Shown here one piece after another: positions 8,664 to 17,013 of a stretch of 64,000 nt of DNA (positions are counted from its first letter, which is position 1; each line of letters starts with the position of its first letter). A program made the position numbers and the translations under genes. The DNA comes from Fictibacillus nanhaiensis. GTDB taxonomy: Bacteria; Bacillota; Bacilli; Bacillales; Fictibacillaceae. The notes under the pieces are model-generated. The model searched no databases. It saw only the letters and a program-made list of their open reading frames with translations, and had not been told where the DNA came from. Where the stretch lies: NCBI RefSeq assembly GCF_019801215.1, contig NZ_JAHVJO010000001.1, positions 124,001 to 188,000 on the forward strand. The letters are read 5' to 3'.

Positions 8664-9671
8664 ATGCGAGAATTTTTACATAAAAAAGGAGTAAGTCTTT
8701 CGCCTAAGGTTTACCTGATTACTGGCTTTCAATATTTCGCTTTAGGTTTGATGGCTTCTCTTGTTATAGGGCTTATTTTTAAAACAATAGGGGAGCAGCT
8801 TTCTGTTCCTTTTTTTGTAACGATGGGACAATTAGCCATGACACTCATGGGTCCAGTTATTGGTACAGCTGTCGCTTATGGATTAAAAGCTCCGCCACTC
8901 GTTCTTTTTTCAGCAGGTATCGCTGGAGCTGCTGGTGCTGAACTTGGCAGTGTTGCAGGATGTTATGTTGCTGCTGTTATTGCTGTTGAAGTGGGCAAGC
9001 TTGTCTCTGGTGAAACAAAGTTTGATATTTTAGTTACACCTGCTGTTACGATCTTAATAGGATTTTCCGTTGCAAGTTTTATTGGACCAGGAATTGATCA
9101 GTTTATGAAAGCATTTGGTCAGCTTGTTATGTGGTCTACAGAGCAAAGACCCTTGATCATGGGGATTTTAGTTGCGGTCTTACTAGGCTTTGCGCTTACA
9201 GGGCCTATTTCATCAGCAGCTATTGCCATGATGCTGGGACTTGAAGGAATAGCAGCTGGAGCAGCTACTATAGGTTGTGCGGCACAGATGGTTGGTTTTG
9301 CGACAAGCAGTTTTAGAGAAAACGGGTTTGGAGGTTGGTTAACTCAAGGAATCGGAACATCTAAACTTCAGTTTCCAAATGTCGTGAAAAATCCCTATAT
9401 CATCATTCCTCCGACTGTTGCAGCAATTCTATTAGCTCCAATCGGAACCTTGTATTTTCAAATGGAAAATATACCAGCAGGTGCTGGGATGGGGACAAGC
9501 GGTCTAGTTGGGCAGATTATGACGCTCAGGACGATGGGCTTTACCTTTGAAACATTTCTTGCTATATTTATTTTGCATTTTGTTGGTCCGATACTTATTA
9601 GTTTGCTCGTATCTGAGTGGCTAAGAAAATCAGGACATATTAAATTCGGCGATATGAAGCTGAATCAATAA
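8664..9671 (+). CDS. PTS EIIC-like membrane protein (PfoR family, COG3641 type)
   Basis: 335 aa. A very hydrophobic protein with about eight to ten membrane segments rich in Gly/Ala (FSAGIAGAAGAELGS, FALTGPISSAAIAMMLGLEG). This is the pattern of the PTS_EIIC_2/PfoR family, formerly described as a toxin regulator but built like a sugar-PTS membrane domain. No EIIA or EIIB domain is fused or adjacent, so a classical PTS role is unproven. ATG 8664 has AAGGAG 7 bp upstream; the in-frame 8631 start has none. ytpP begins 12 bp after its stop, probably the same transcript. Confidence 0.78.
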   Translation: MREFLHKKGVSLSPKVYLITGFQYFALGLMASLVIGLIFKTIGEQLSVPFFVTMGQLAMTLMGPVIGTAVAYGLKAPPLVLFSAGIAGAAGAELGSVAGCYVAAVIAVEVGKLVSGETKFDILVTPAVTILIGFSVASFIGPGIDQFMKAFGQLVMWSTEQRPLIMGILVAVLLGFALTGPISSAAIAMMLGLEGIAAGAATIGCAAQMVGFATSSFRENGFGGWLTQGIGTSKLQFPNVVKNPYIIIPPTVAAILLAPIGTLYFQMENIPAGAGMGTSGLVGQIMTLRTMGFTFETFLAIFILHFVGPILISLLVSEWLRKSGHIKFGDMKLNQ

Positions 9672-9683
9672 GGAGTACTCAAT

Positions 9684-10010
9684 ATGGAACATATACAATC
9701 AATAGAGCAATTTCATTCAAAGATATCTTCTGGAGTCAATGTTGCAGTGTTTTCAGCTGACTGGTGCCCGGATTGTGTAGTCATCAAACCCATTCTTCCT
9801 GAGATTGAAGAAGAATTCTCTTCATTAAACTTTATTTACGTGGATAGGGATGCACATATTGAGCTTTGTCAGGAGCTTGATATTTTTGGTATTCCGAGTT
9901 TTGTGGTTTTTAAAGATGGCAGTGAGATCGGACGCTATGTTAATAAAGAAAGAAAAACAAAAGACCAGATTGTATCCTTTCTAGAAGAGTTAAACATTCA
10001 AGCAAAATAG
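9684..10010 (+). CDS. ytpP: Thioredoxin-like protein YtpP
   Basis: 108 aa. A single thioredoxin fold with the active site ADWCPDC at residues ~28-34 (WCPDC instead of WCGPC) and a cis-Pro in IFGIPSF. Such proteins carry out thiol-disulfide exchange in the cytoplasm; there is no signal peptide. AAGGAG precedes the ATG. It follows the EIIC-like gene closely. B. subtilis ytpP is likewise near ytpQ and sftA, but here queF has been placed between ytpP and ytpQ. Confidence 0.85.
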   Translation: MEHIQSIEQFHSKISSGVNVAVFSADWCPDCVVIKPILPEIEEEFSSLNFIYVDRDAHIELCQELDIFGIPSFVVFKDGSEIGRYVNKERKTKDQIVSFLEELNIQAK

Positions 10011-10022
10011 GACAAATGTGTA

Positions 10023-10031
10023 TGTTATAAT
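10023..10031 (+). promoter_or_regulatory. Extended -10 promoter for queF
   Basis: TGTTATAAT is a perfect extended -10 (TGnTATAAT). No good -35 is seen. It gives queF its own promoter, outside the preQ1 riboswitch unit. Confidence 0.55.
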
Positions 10032-10076
10032 ACTAAAATAACGATACATTTTATAGTTGAAAGGAAGTATTTGAGA

Positions 10077-10502
10077 ATGGCAAAAGTTGAAGTAAATCAC
10101 AGTAAATACGAAGGAATTCGTTTTGATATACAAGATGAGAATGTTATTTTGGTCGATATATTAGAAACGATTCCTTTTGAATATGTAGGTAAAGAGACGA
10201 TGGTGACGATACCAACTACAGAATTTACATCTGTCTGTCCTTGGTCTGGTCTGCCTGATTTTGCGGATATCATCATAAGTTATATTCCGAACAAAGATCT
10301 TGTAGAAATGAAGTCTTTAAAGTATTATTTAACATCTTATCGAAATGTAGGAATATACCAAGAGCATGCAACCAATCGTATTAAAGAAGACTTGGTAAAA
10401 CTCTTAAATCCTAAATATTTAAAAGTTACAGGTAACTGGAATGCTCGAGGCGGTTTAGGAACTGAAGTAGTTGTTGAATATAAAGAAGATAGCAGCAAAT
10501 AA
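10077..10502 (+). CDS. queF: NADPH-dependent 7-cyano-7-deazaguanine reductase
   Basis: 141 aa, the short (type I) form. Reduces the preQ0 nitrile to preQ1. The nucleophilic Cys and the Asp seven residues later are in TSVCPWSGLPDFADI, and the QueF signature is EMKSLKYYL. The following His-Glu pair of B. subtilis QueF is Gln-Glu here (GIYQEHAT); the Glu is kept, and I believe that position varies in many type I QueFs. ATG 10077 fits AAGGAAG at 9-bp spacing better than TTG 10071. No preQ1 aptamer is visible upstream, unlike queDEC. Confidence 0.92.
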   Translation: MAKVEVNHSKYEGIRFDIQDENVILVDILETIPFEYVGKETMVTIPTTEFTSVCPWSGLPDFADIIISYIPNKDLVEMKSLKYYLTSYRNVGIYQEHATNRIKEDLVKLLNPKYLKVTGNWNARGGLGTEVVVEYKEDSSK

Positions 10503-10506
10503 AAGA

Positions 10507-10530
10507 AAAAACCTCCAAATGGAGGTTTTT
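10507..10530 (+). terminator. Rho-independent terminator after queF
   Basis: AAAAACCTCC (10507-10516), loop AAAT, GGAGGTTTTT (10521-10530). The CCTCC of the 5' arm could also pair with the AGGAGG ribosome site of the next gene. Confidence 0.88.
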
Positions 10531-10574
10531 CACGTTGATTGGTACTCAAAACAAGCGAAAGGAGGATCTTCATT

Positions 10575-11387
10575 TTGAGTAATACATTGAAACTAAAGAA
10601 CGAATTAGAACGAAGACTTTCAAATGATGATCGTGAAATAACATATTTAAGAGAAGAAGAAACGTTAAGAATAACAGATACACAAACTGGAAAAGGGGTC
10701 TCTCTCTCTTTAGGCGGTTTAAGTGCTAAGTGGGAAAAAGAAAAAGATGAGCTTTTAGGAAACTTAGTCTATTATGTTGAAGAAGGACTAAAAGCTGCTC
10801 GTCACACAACGGATGGAGATGCATTGTCTCGTATTTTTCCTGTAATTCGCTCTGCTTCCTTTCCTGCTGAAACGCCAGAGGGTGAAAAGCTTTTTTATCA
10901 AGAGCACACAGCTGAAACGAGAATATATTATGCTTTAGACCTAGGCAAAACGTATAAACTTTTGACGAATCCTAAAATAAAGGAGTTAAAGGTTGAGCCG
11001 GCTCAGGTTGTTGATGCAGCTAAATTTAATGTTAAGCGATTGTTGACCACGTATAAACAGGACAAGGTCGCAGGGAATACCTTTTTCTTTTTAAATCATA
11101 ATGATGGATATGATGCGAGCAGGATTCTAAACACAAATTTCTTAGAAGAAATGAAAAAGCTGATCTCGGGTGAAATGGCTGTAGCCGTTCCCCATCAAGA
11201 TGTGTTGATTATTGCGGACATTCAGAATAAACAGGGTTATGACATTTTGGCCCAAATGGCGATGCAGTTTTTCATGAATGGACGTGTACCCGTTACCGCA
11301 TTACCCTTTATCTATGAAAATAAAGAACTCGAACCAGTGTTTATTTTGGCTAAAAACAAGCCAGTAGAAGATGAAACGAAAGAGTAG
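10575..11387 (+). CDS. ytpQ: DUF1444 family protein YtpQ
   Basis: 270 aa, the same size as B. subtilis YtpQ. A soluble alpha/beta protein of unknown role, without signal peptide or membrane segment. Recognised by overall character and place: a charged N-terminal helix (LKLKNELERRL), the FPVIRSASFP block and the ending MQFFMNGRVPVTALPF. I chose TTG 10575, ten bases after AAAGGAGG. It sits between queF and sftA; B. subtilis has ytpR between ytpQ and sftA, but no ytpR is present here. Confidence 0.82.
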   Translation: MSNTLKLKNELERRLSNDDREITYLREEETLRITDTQTGKGVSLSLGGLSAKWEKEKDELLGNLVYYVEEGLKAARHTTDGDALSRIFPVIRSASFPAETPEGEKLFYQEHTAETRIYYALDLGKTYKLLTNPKIKELKVEPAQVVDAAKFNVKRLLTTYKQDKVAGNTFFFLNHNDGYDASRILNTNFLEEMKKLISGEMAVAVPHQDVLIIADIQNKQGYDILAQMAMQFFMNGRVPVTALPFIYENKELEPVFILAKNKPVEDETKE

Positions 11388-11393
11388 TTGCAG

Positions 11394-11425
11394 AGCCGCT
11401 AGAAACCATCTAGTGGCTTTAATCT
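11394..11425 (+). terminator. Probable terminator after ytpQ
   Basis: AGCCGCTAGA (11394-11403) pairs with TCTAGTGGCT (11409-11418) with one G-U pair; the T tract is broken (TTAATCTTCTTTTC), so strength is uncertain. Confidence 0.55.
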
Positions 11426-11526
11426 TCTTTTCTTAGTCTGTATGTGCTTTTCGGAAATATTTAGACTATTGTTTCTCTTCTATTTTCGCTACAATAAAGA
11501 AACAACCAACAGGAATAGGTGAGAAA

Positions 11527-14202
11527 ATGAGTTGGATAAAAAAATTAATGAATACCTTTTTTGATGATGAAAATGAAGATGACTCCTTTTACGAACAAAA
11601 AGACGATAAGCCTTTAAAAAAACAAAGTGCACCGGAAAATAAGAAGGTTACGGATTCTAAGCCAACCAGAACTCCAACATTAAAAAATGGAGGAAGAAAG
11701 CCTGCTCAAAATCATAACCAGCATCCAGCAAAGATGCTTCACAAGTACCCTGAGAACGGTCCTTTTCGCTTTCCTGTCATACCTGATCAAAAAACGATTA
11801 AACCGCCCGGAGAGCGAAATACATATCAGCCAAGAACCAGCAACAATGAAAATGTACAAGTAAGAAATGAAGAAAGACGACCCATCCAAAATGAAACGAG
11901 AAGATCTACCACAAAGCCAGATACCAAGCCTCAACAAACAAAACGACCTGCTTTTAAACCAACACATGTGCCATCACCGGTATACGGTTATGAGAAGAAA
12001 AATAAAAGTTTGTTAGATAGGTCAGACGAAACAAAGAATCAAGTTCCGGAAGTTAAATCGAGGTTTACACCAACAGATGTGCCATCTCCCGTTTATGGTT
12101 TTGGAAAACGTAAACCTGAAGGTATTTTATTCATCGGCAGAGATATTCCACCTCCAAATTCCGTAGCGGAAGAACTGTTACAAAGTGTAGAGAAATCATT
12201 GCCTGCAGTTCCAGAACAAGAAGCTATGATTTCACCAGATGATCGTGTTTTCACAAATGAAGAACCATTGATTACTAATGAAGAAACTATATGCGAACAA
12301 GCTTTCACCGAGCAAGAAGTACGTGATGATAAACCAACTACTATCCAAACACAAGGTAATATTGATCTTATTCCAGAGCAAGAACGATCTTTTGAACGTG
12401 ATGAGAATGTTGATAGTTACACCGAAGAAGAAGAAGAAGCGGAATCAAATGAAAATACCGTTTTTGAAGAGTATAATCCACCTATTATCTCTGACGTACA
12501 TCATGAAAATGTAGCGGAGGAACGAGAACCACAGGAACCACAAAAGCAACAAGATCAACAAGAGCAACATAAGCAACAAATCCAGGAGGTCATCCCTCAA
12601 ACTAAACGCGAGCCGATGAAAAGTGGCGGTCAGTACGTTCCGTTTAACGTCCTTATGCTTAAGAAAGATAGACAAACAAATATGAACCAATCGGCACGAC
12701 CGAAAACAGAACAGCCGTCTGTGAGGCCTTCATCACCAACAGGTGTTACAGAACAGCATAAAAATGGAAATGAAGAACAATCATTATGTGTACCATTATC
12801 CTTTTTAAATAAAGCAAAGGTATCACTTGAAGATGACGATATTTGGCTAAACGAACAAAAGGAGACATTACAGTCGACACTCGAAAATTTCAATGTGAAT
12901 GCAAAAGTGGTACACATGACAAAAGGTCCTGCTGTAACAAGGTTTGAAGTACAGCCTGCACCAGGGGTAAAAGTAAATAAGATCACGAATTTAACCGATG
13001 ATATTAAGCTGAGTTTGGCAGCTAGAGATATTCGAATTGAAGCACCAATTCCGGGTAAGAACGCGATAGGCATTGAAGTGCCGAATCAGCATAGCCGGGC
13101 TGTTTTTTTACGAGAGATTATCGAACAAAACGTCTTTAAGGATTCAGCGTCTTCTTTAACGGTTGCGCTTGGGTTAGATATTTCAGGAGCTCCTGTTGTG
13201 ACTGATCTGCAAAAAATGCCTCATGGATTAATTGCAGGTGCAACAGGGTCAGGGAAGAGTGTGTGTATCAATTCCATTCTGATCAGCTTATTATATAAAG
13301 CGAAACCTGAGGATGTTCGATTGCTTTTAGTAGATCCTAAAATGGTTGAATTAGCTCCATACAATCATATTCCGCATCTTGTAACCCCGGTAATCACAGA
13401 TGCAAAGGAAGCTACCGCAGCATTAAAATGGGCTGTTGAAGAAATGGAAAGACGATATGAAGAATTTGCTAAAACAGGTGTCCGGGAGATCAAACGATAT
13501 AACGAGAAGATGGAAGAAGAAAGACATTTTCAAAATAAAATGCCATATATCGTAGTTGTGATTGATGAGCTTGCTGATTTGATGATGGTGTCTCCTCAGG
13601 AAGTGGAGGAAGCCATTTGCAGGATAGCTCAAAAGGCTAGGGCGTGCGGCATCCATCTGCTTTTAGCTACCCAGCGTCCATCCGTTGACGTGATTACAGG
13701 ATTAATAAAAGCGAACGTTCCTACACGAACTGCGTTTGCCGTTTCATCGGCTATCGATTCTCGTACTATTTTAGATATGAGTGGAGCTGAAAGACTGTTA
13801 GGACGCGGTGATATGCTCTTCATGGAGAACGGTTCTAATAAAGCCGTACGGATACAAGGAACTTTTGTTTCTGATGAAGAAATAGAAGAAGTTACACGAT
13901 ATGTAAAAGAAGAATATAAGACCGATTACTTATTTTCCCGTGAAGACTTGATACAACATCAGCAAAATACAGAAGTGGAAGATGAACTTTTTGAGGATGC
14001 TTGCTATTATGTTATTGAAGTAGGAGCGGCGTCTTCATCTAGTCTTCAGCGCCGATTCAGAATCGGATACAACCGGGCAGCAAGACTTGTCGATATGATG
14101 GAGGGCTTCGGATTAGTGTCTGAAGCGATGGGAAGTAAGCCAAGACATGTGCTTCTTACTCAAGAAGAATTAGAGAATCGATTATATAGTCAAGTAGAAT
14201 AA
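11527..14202 (+). CDS. sftA: DNA translocase SftA (FtsK/SpoIIIE family)
   Basis: 891 aa. Soluble, septum-associated translocase that clears chromosome ends from the division site. No N-terminal membrane segments, as expected for SftA. Residues ~20-400 are a Pro/Gln/Glu-rich linker, including a run of QQ-rich repeats (~340-358). The motor follows: Walker A GATGSGKS at ~571, Walker B VVIDELADLMM at ~677, and the RecA-like core with LLATQRPSVDVITGLIKANVP. The gamma winged-helix (~815-880, SLQRRFRIGYNRAARLVDMME) reads KOPS-type sequences. The linker holds two copies of FxPTxVPSPVYG(Y/F). GGTGAG precedes the ATG. Confidence 0.95.
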   Translation: MSWIKKLMNTFFDDENEDDSFYEQKDDKPLKKQSAPENKKVTDSKPTRTPTLKNGGRKPAQNHNQHPAKMLHKYPENGPFRFPVIPDQKTIKPPGERNTYQPRTSNNENVQVRNEERRPIQNETRRSTTKPDTKPQQTKRPAFKPTHVPSPVYGYEKKNKSLLDRSDETKNQVPEVKSRFTPTDVPSPVYGFGKRKPEGILFIGRDIPPPNSVAEELLQSVEKSLPAVPEQEAMISPDDRVFTNEEPLITNEETICEQAFTEQEVRDDKPTTIQTQGNIDLIPEQERSFERDENVDSYTEEEEEAESNENTVFEEYNPPIISDVHHENVAEEREPQEPQKQQDQQEQHKQQIQEVIPQTKREPMKSGGQYVPFNVLMLKKDRQTNMNQSARPKTEQPSVRPSSPTGVTEQHKNGNEEQSLCVPLSFLNKAKVSLEDDDIWLNEQKETLQSTLENFNVNAKVVHMTKGPAVTRFEVQPAPGVKVNKITNLTDDIKLSLAARDIRIEAPIPGKNAIGIEVPNQHSRAVFLREIIEQNVFKDSASSLTVALGLDISGAPVVTDLQKMPHGLIAGATGSGKSVCINSILISLLYKAKPEDVRLLLVDPKMVELAPYNHIPHLVTPVITDAKEATAALKWAVEEMERRYEEFAKTGVREIKRYNEKMEEERHFQNKMPYIVVVIDELADLMMVSPQEVEEAICRIAQKARACGIHLLLATQRPSVDVITGLIKANVPTRTAFAVSSAIDSRTILDMSGAERLLGRGDMLFMENGSNKAVRIQGTFVSDEEIEEVTRYVKEEYKTDYLFSREDLIQHQQNTEVEDELFEDACYYVIEVGAASSSSLQRRFRIGYNRAARLVDMMEGFGLVSEAMGSKPRHVLLTQEELENRLYSQVE

Positions 14203-14211
14203 TAAAAGTTT

Positions 14212-14241
14212 AAGCTGATGGTCAATCCATCAGCTTTTTCT
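14212..14241 (+). terminator. Rho-independent terminator after sftA
   Basis: AAGCTGATGG (14212-14221), loop TCAAT, CCATCAGCTT (14227-14236), then T-rich. Confidence 0.88.
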
Positions 14242-14326
14242 TGAGTTATTAGGACTTGTCGGCTATTATAGTGTGGGGAATAGATCCCTAGTTTTTATGT
14301 ATGAAAAAGCTATGAGGGGTAAATAC

Positions 14327-15424
14327 ATGAAAGAAATAGAATTGAAGCTGCAAGGAAAAATTAAGCGGCTTACAAATAAAACGTTTAAATTTGATGAAAG
14401 AATCGGTGAAGGATGGTTCTCAGCTGTATATTTTTTAAAAACATGTGAGATTGTAGAATCATTTAAACCGGATAATTTAATAACGATGCAATTTTTTCAA
14501 AAAAGTGAAGCAGTATTGTGCGGAACAGACGAAGCGATCGCCCTTATTAAAACATTTGCTAAGGATCCAGACACACTAGAGATCTACTCGTTAAAAGATG
14601 GAGATAAAATCTCGCCGTTCGAAACTGTACTTACGATAAAAGGGCCTTATCAGAACTTTGGTTTTTTAGAAGGCATGATCGATGGAATCCTTGCCAGAAG
14701 AACGTCAGTTGCTACGAACGTCTATAATGTCGTTAAGGCTGCGAGTAAATCTGGCATACAAAAGCCTGTTATATTTATGGGTGATAGAGATGACCATTTT
14801 GCGCAACAGGCTGGTGATGGGTATGCGTCATACATCGGCGGTTCCACTGCTCAAGCGACACATGCCATGAACGAATGGTGGGGCAAAAAAGGAATGGGGA
14901 CAATGCCTCATGCTCTCATTCAAATATTTAACGGTGACATTGTAGAAGCGACCAAAGCATATCATGCAAAGTATCCTAATGACGATCTTATCTCTCTTGT
15001 AGATTACAATAATGATGTAATTACAGATGCCCTTAAAGTAGCAAGAGAGTTTGGCGAGACGCTAAAAGGGGTAAGGGTTGATACTTCCCGAACAATGGTC
15101 GATCAATATTTCTTTAGAAATCCTGATGTATTAGGTTCGTTTGATCCAAGAGGTGTTAACCCAGAATTGATCTTTGCACTTAGACAGGCATTAGATGCTG
15201 AAGGGTTTCACCATGTGAAAATTGTAGTAAGCGGAGGATTCAAAAAAGAAAGGATAGAACAATTTGAGGAGCAAAAAGTTCCGGTAGATATTTATGGTGT
15301 AGGAAGCAACTTATTAAAAATCAACATCGGATTTACAGGTGATAATGTACTGATGCATGATAATCATCAAGCAAAGGCAGGAAGAATATATCGCCATAAT
15401 CCAAGACTTGAGCTTGTAGAATAG
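14327..15424 (+). CDS. Nicotinate phosphoribosyltransferase
   Basis: 365 aa. Makes nicotinate mononucleotide from nicotinic acid and PRPP in NAD salvage. Motifs of the shorter NAPRTase type: RRTSVATNVYNVVKAA (substrate-binding Arg and helix), FMGDRDDHF, IGGSTAQATHAMNEW, GVRVDTSRTMVDQYF and KIVVSGGFKKERI, with GVGSNL for the phosphate loop. I chose ATG 14327 (GAGGGG upstream); the in-frame GTG 14273 lacks a ribosome site. It lies alone between sftA and murC, where B. subtilis has no such gene. An NAD kinase gene is also in the window at 47827. Confidence 0.9.
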   Translation: MKEIELKLQGKIKRLTNKTFKFDERIGEGWFSAVYFLKTCEIVESFKPDNLITMQFFQKSEAVLCGTDEAIALIKTFAKDPDTLEIYSLKDGDKISPFETVLTIKGPYQNFGFLEGMIDGILARRTSVATNVYNVVKAASKSGIQKPVIFMGDRDDHFAQQAGDGYASYIGGSTAQATHAMNEWWGKKGMGTMPHALIQIFNGDIVEATKAYHAKYPNDDLISLVDYNNDVITDALKVAREFGETLKGVRVDTSRTMVDQYFFRNPDVLGSFDPRGVNPELIFALRQALDAEGFHHVKIVVSGGFKKERIEQFEEQKVPVDIYGVGSNLLKINIGFTGDNVLMHDNHQAKAGRIYRHNPRLELVE

Positions 15425-15540
15425 CCAAATTAATAGACATTCATTTTTTTCGAGAAGTTGCACAAAATAGGAAAGATGATCACTATTTTATTATGATAGA
15501 ACTTTATCATTCTCCTATCATGGTGATGAGACTAGATATT

Positions 15541-15549
15541 TGCTATAAT
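15541..15549 (+). promoter_or_regulatory. Extended -10 promoter for murC
   Basis: TGCTATAAT is a perfect extended -10. The -35 is weak (TGGTGA at 15521-15526, 17 bp away). It leaves a ~115-nt leader before the murC start. Confidence 0.55.
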
Positions 15550-15669
15550 GGTTCAAGTATTTAAAATCAAGTCTTGAGTACTTATGTAACAGATAACCAT
15601 TCAAGTAATCAGGCATATAATAATACAAATAGGCCTTTTAGAAGGTGTTCTTTTTGTGGAGGGCTTTAC

Positions 15670-16977
15670 ATGACACAATACCATTTTATTGGAATTAAAG
15701 GGACAGGGATGAGCCCGCTGGCACAAATCCTTCATGACATGGGTCATGATGTACAAGGATCTGATATTTCTCAATACATTTTTACACAGGCAGCATTAGA
15801 AGAGAAAAACATTTCCGTTTTTCCATTTGACAAAAATAATATCCAAGAAGGTCAAACCATTATCGCTGGTAATGCATTTGGTGAACATCATGAAGAGATT
15901 CAAGAAGCAAATGAAAAGAAGATACCGATTCACAGGTATCATCATTTTTTAGGCGAATTCCTTTCGAATTTCACTTCAATCGCTGTTACTGGATCACATG
16001 GGAAAACTTCAACAACTGGATTGCTTGCGCATGTTGTAGGTGCAGCAAAGCCGACATCATTCCTTATTGGGGATGGAACGGGCAAAGGAAGCAAAGATAG
16101 TGAGTACTTTGTGTTTGAAGCATGTGAATATCGCAGGCATTTCCTGTCGTATGAACCAGATTATGCGATCATCACGAATATCGATTTTGATCATCCAGAC
16201 TATTTTTCTGATTTAAAGGATGTTATCAGTGCTTTTCAACAAATGGCCATGCAAGTGAAAAAAGCGATTATCGCTTGTGGGGATGATGCGAATCTTCAAG
16301 AAATTCATGCACAAGTTCCAGTGGTATTCTATGGACTTGGAGATCATAATGACTTTCAGGCAAAAAACATTAAACGTGGTGATGAAGGAACAACGTTTGA
16401 TGTGTTTGTCCGCAACACCTTTTATGGGTCGTTCCAAATTCCTGGTTTCGGAACGCATAACGTATTAAACGCACTTGCCGTTATTGCGATCTGTCATTAT
16501 GAAACGTTACCGATGGATATCATCAAAGAACAACTAAAAAACTTTACAGGCGTTAAACGTCGTTTTTCTGAAAAGCCAGTTGGAGATCAAATTTTGATTG
16601 ATGACTATGCTCATCATCCGACAGAAATCAAAGCAACGATTGAAGCGACCAAATACAAATACAAAAACAGGGAAGTAGTCGCTATCTTTCAGCCTCATAC
16701 CTTTACGCGGACAAAAACCTTCTTAGATGAATTTGCTGAAAGCTTAAGTGAAGCCGATCATGTGTATTTGTGTGATATATTTGGTTCGGCTAGAGAAAAT
16801 GCAGGAAATCTATCAATAGAGAATCTAAGAGAAAAGATTCCAAATGCGCAATTGATTACAGAAGATAAAATGAACGTTCTTAAGAAGTTTGATAACGGAG
16901 TGCTTCTATTTATGGGAGCAGGAGATATCCAAAAGTTTCAGAGAGCTTACGAAGATACACTTACAGCAACACCATAG
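15670..16977 (+). CDS. murC: UDP-N-acetylmuramate-L-alanine ligase
   Basis: 435 aa (B. subtilis MurC is ~432). Adds L-Ala to UDP-MurNAc, the first amino acid of the peptidoglycan stem. The N-terminal Rossmann motif [12 protein letters not shown] starts at residue ~7; the ATP loop [10 protein letters not shown] is at ~108; the C-terminal domain contains [15 protein letters not shown] (~311). ATG 15670 has TGGAGGG 7 bp upstream. An in-frame open stretch of 32 codons reaches back to TTG 15574 but has no ribosome site. In B. subtilis murC also sits between sftA and ytxG. Confidence 0.96.
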   Translation: MTQYHFIGIKGTGMSPLAQILHDMGHDVQGSDISQYIFTQAALEEKNISVFPFDKNNIQEGQTIIAGNAFGEHHEEIQEANEKKIPIHRYHHFLGEFLSNFTSIAVTGSHGKTSTTGLLAHVVGAAKPTSFLIGDGTGKGSKDSEYFVFEACEYRRHFLSYEPDYAIITNIDFDHPDYFSDLKDVISAFQQMAMQVKKAIIACGDDANLQEIHAQVPVVFYGLGDHNDFQAKNIKRGDEGTTFDVFVRNTFYGSFQIPGFGTHNVLNALAVIAICHYETLPMDIIKEQLKNFTGVKRRFSEKPVGDQILIDDYAHHPTEIKATIEATKYKYKNREVVAIFQPHTFTRTKTFLDEFAESLSEADHVYLCDIFGSARENAGNLSIENLREKIPNAQLITEDKMNVLKKFDNGVLLFMGAGDIQKFQRAYEDTLTATP

Positions 16978-16979
16978 GA

Positions 16980-17012
16980 AAAGACTTGCCTGTTTTAGGC
17001 AAGTCTTTTTTG
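16980..17012. terminator. Bidirectional terminator
   Basis: AAAGACTTGCC (16980-16990) pairs with GGCAAGTCTTT (16998-17008), with T run; separates convergent murC and ampS. Confidence 0.9.
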
Positions 17013-17013
17013 T

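Noticed and set aside
12630-13073. 147-codon minus-strand frame inside sftA
   Set aside because: Lies over the conserved SftA motor start; composition (Phe/Ser/Cys-rich) is that of an antisense shadow.
15574-15669. In-frame N-terminal extension of MurC containing a CxxC
   Set aside because: No ribosome site at TTG 15574, while ATG 15670 has GGAGGG and matches the normal MurC N-terminus. The region is more likely leader.
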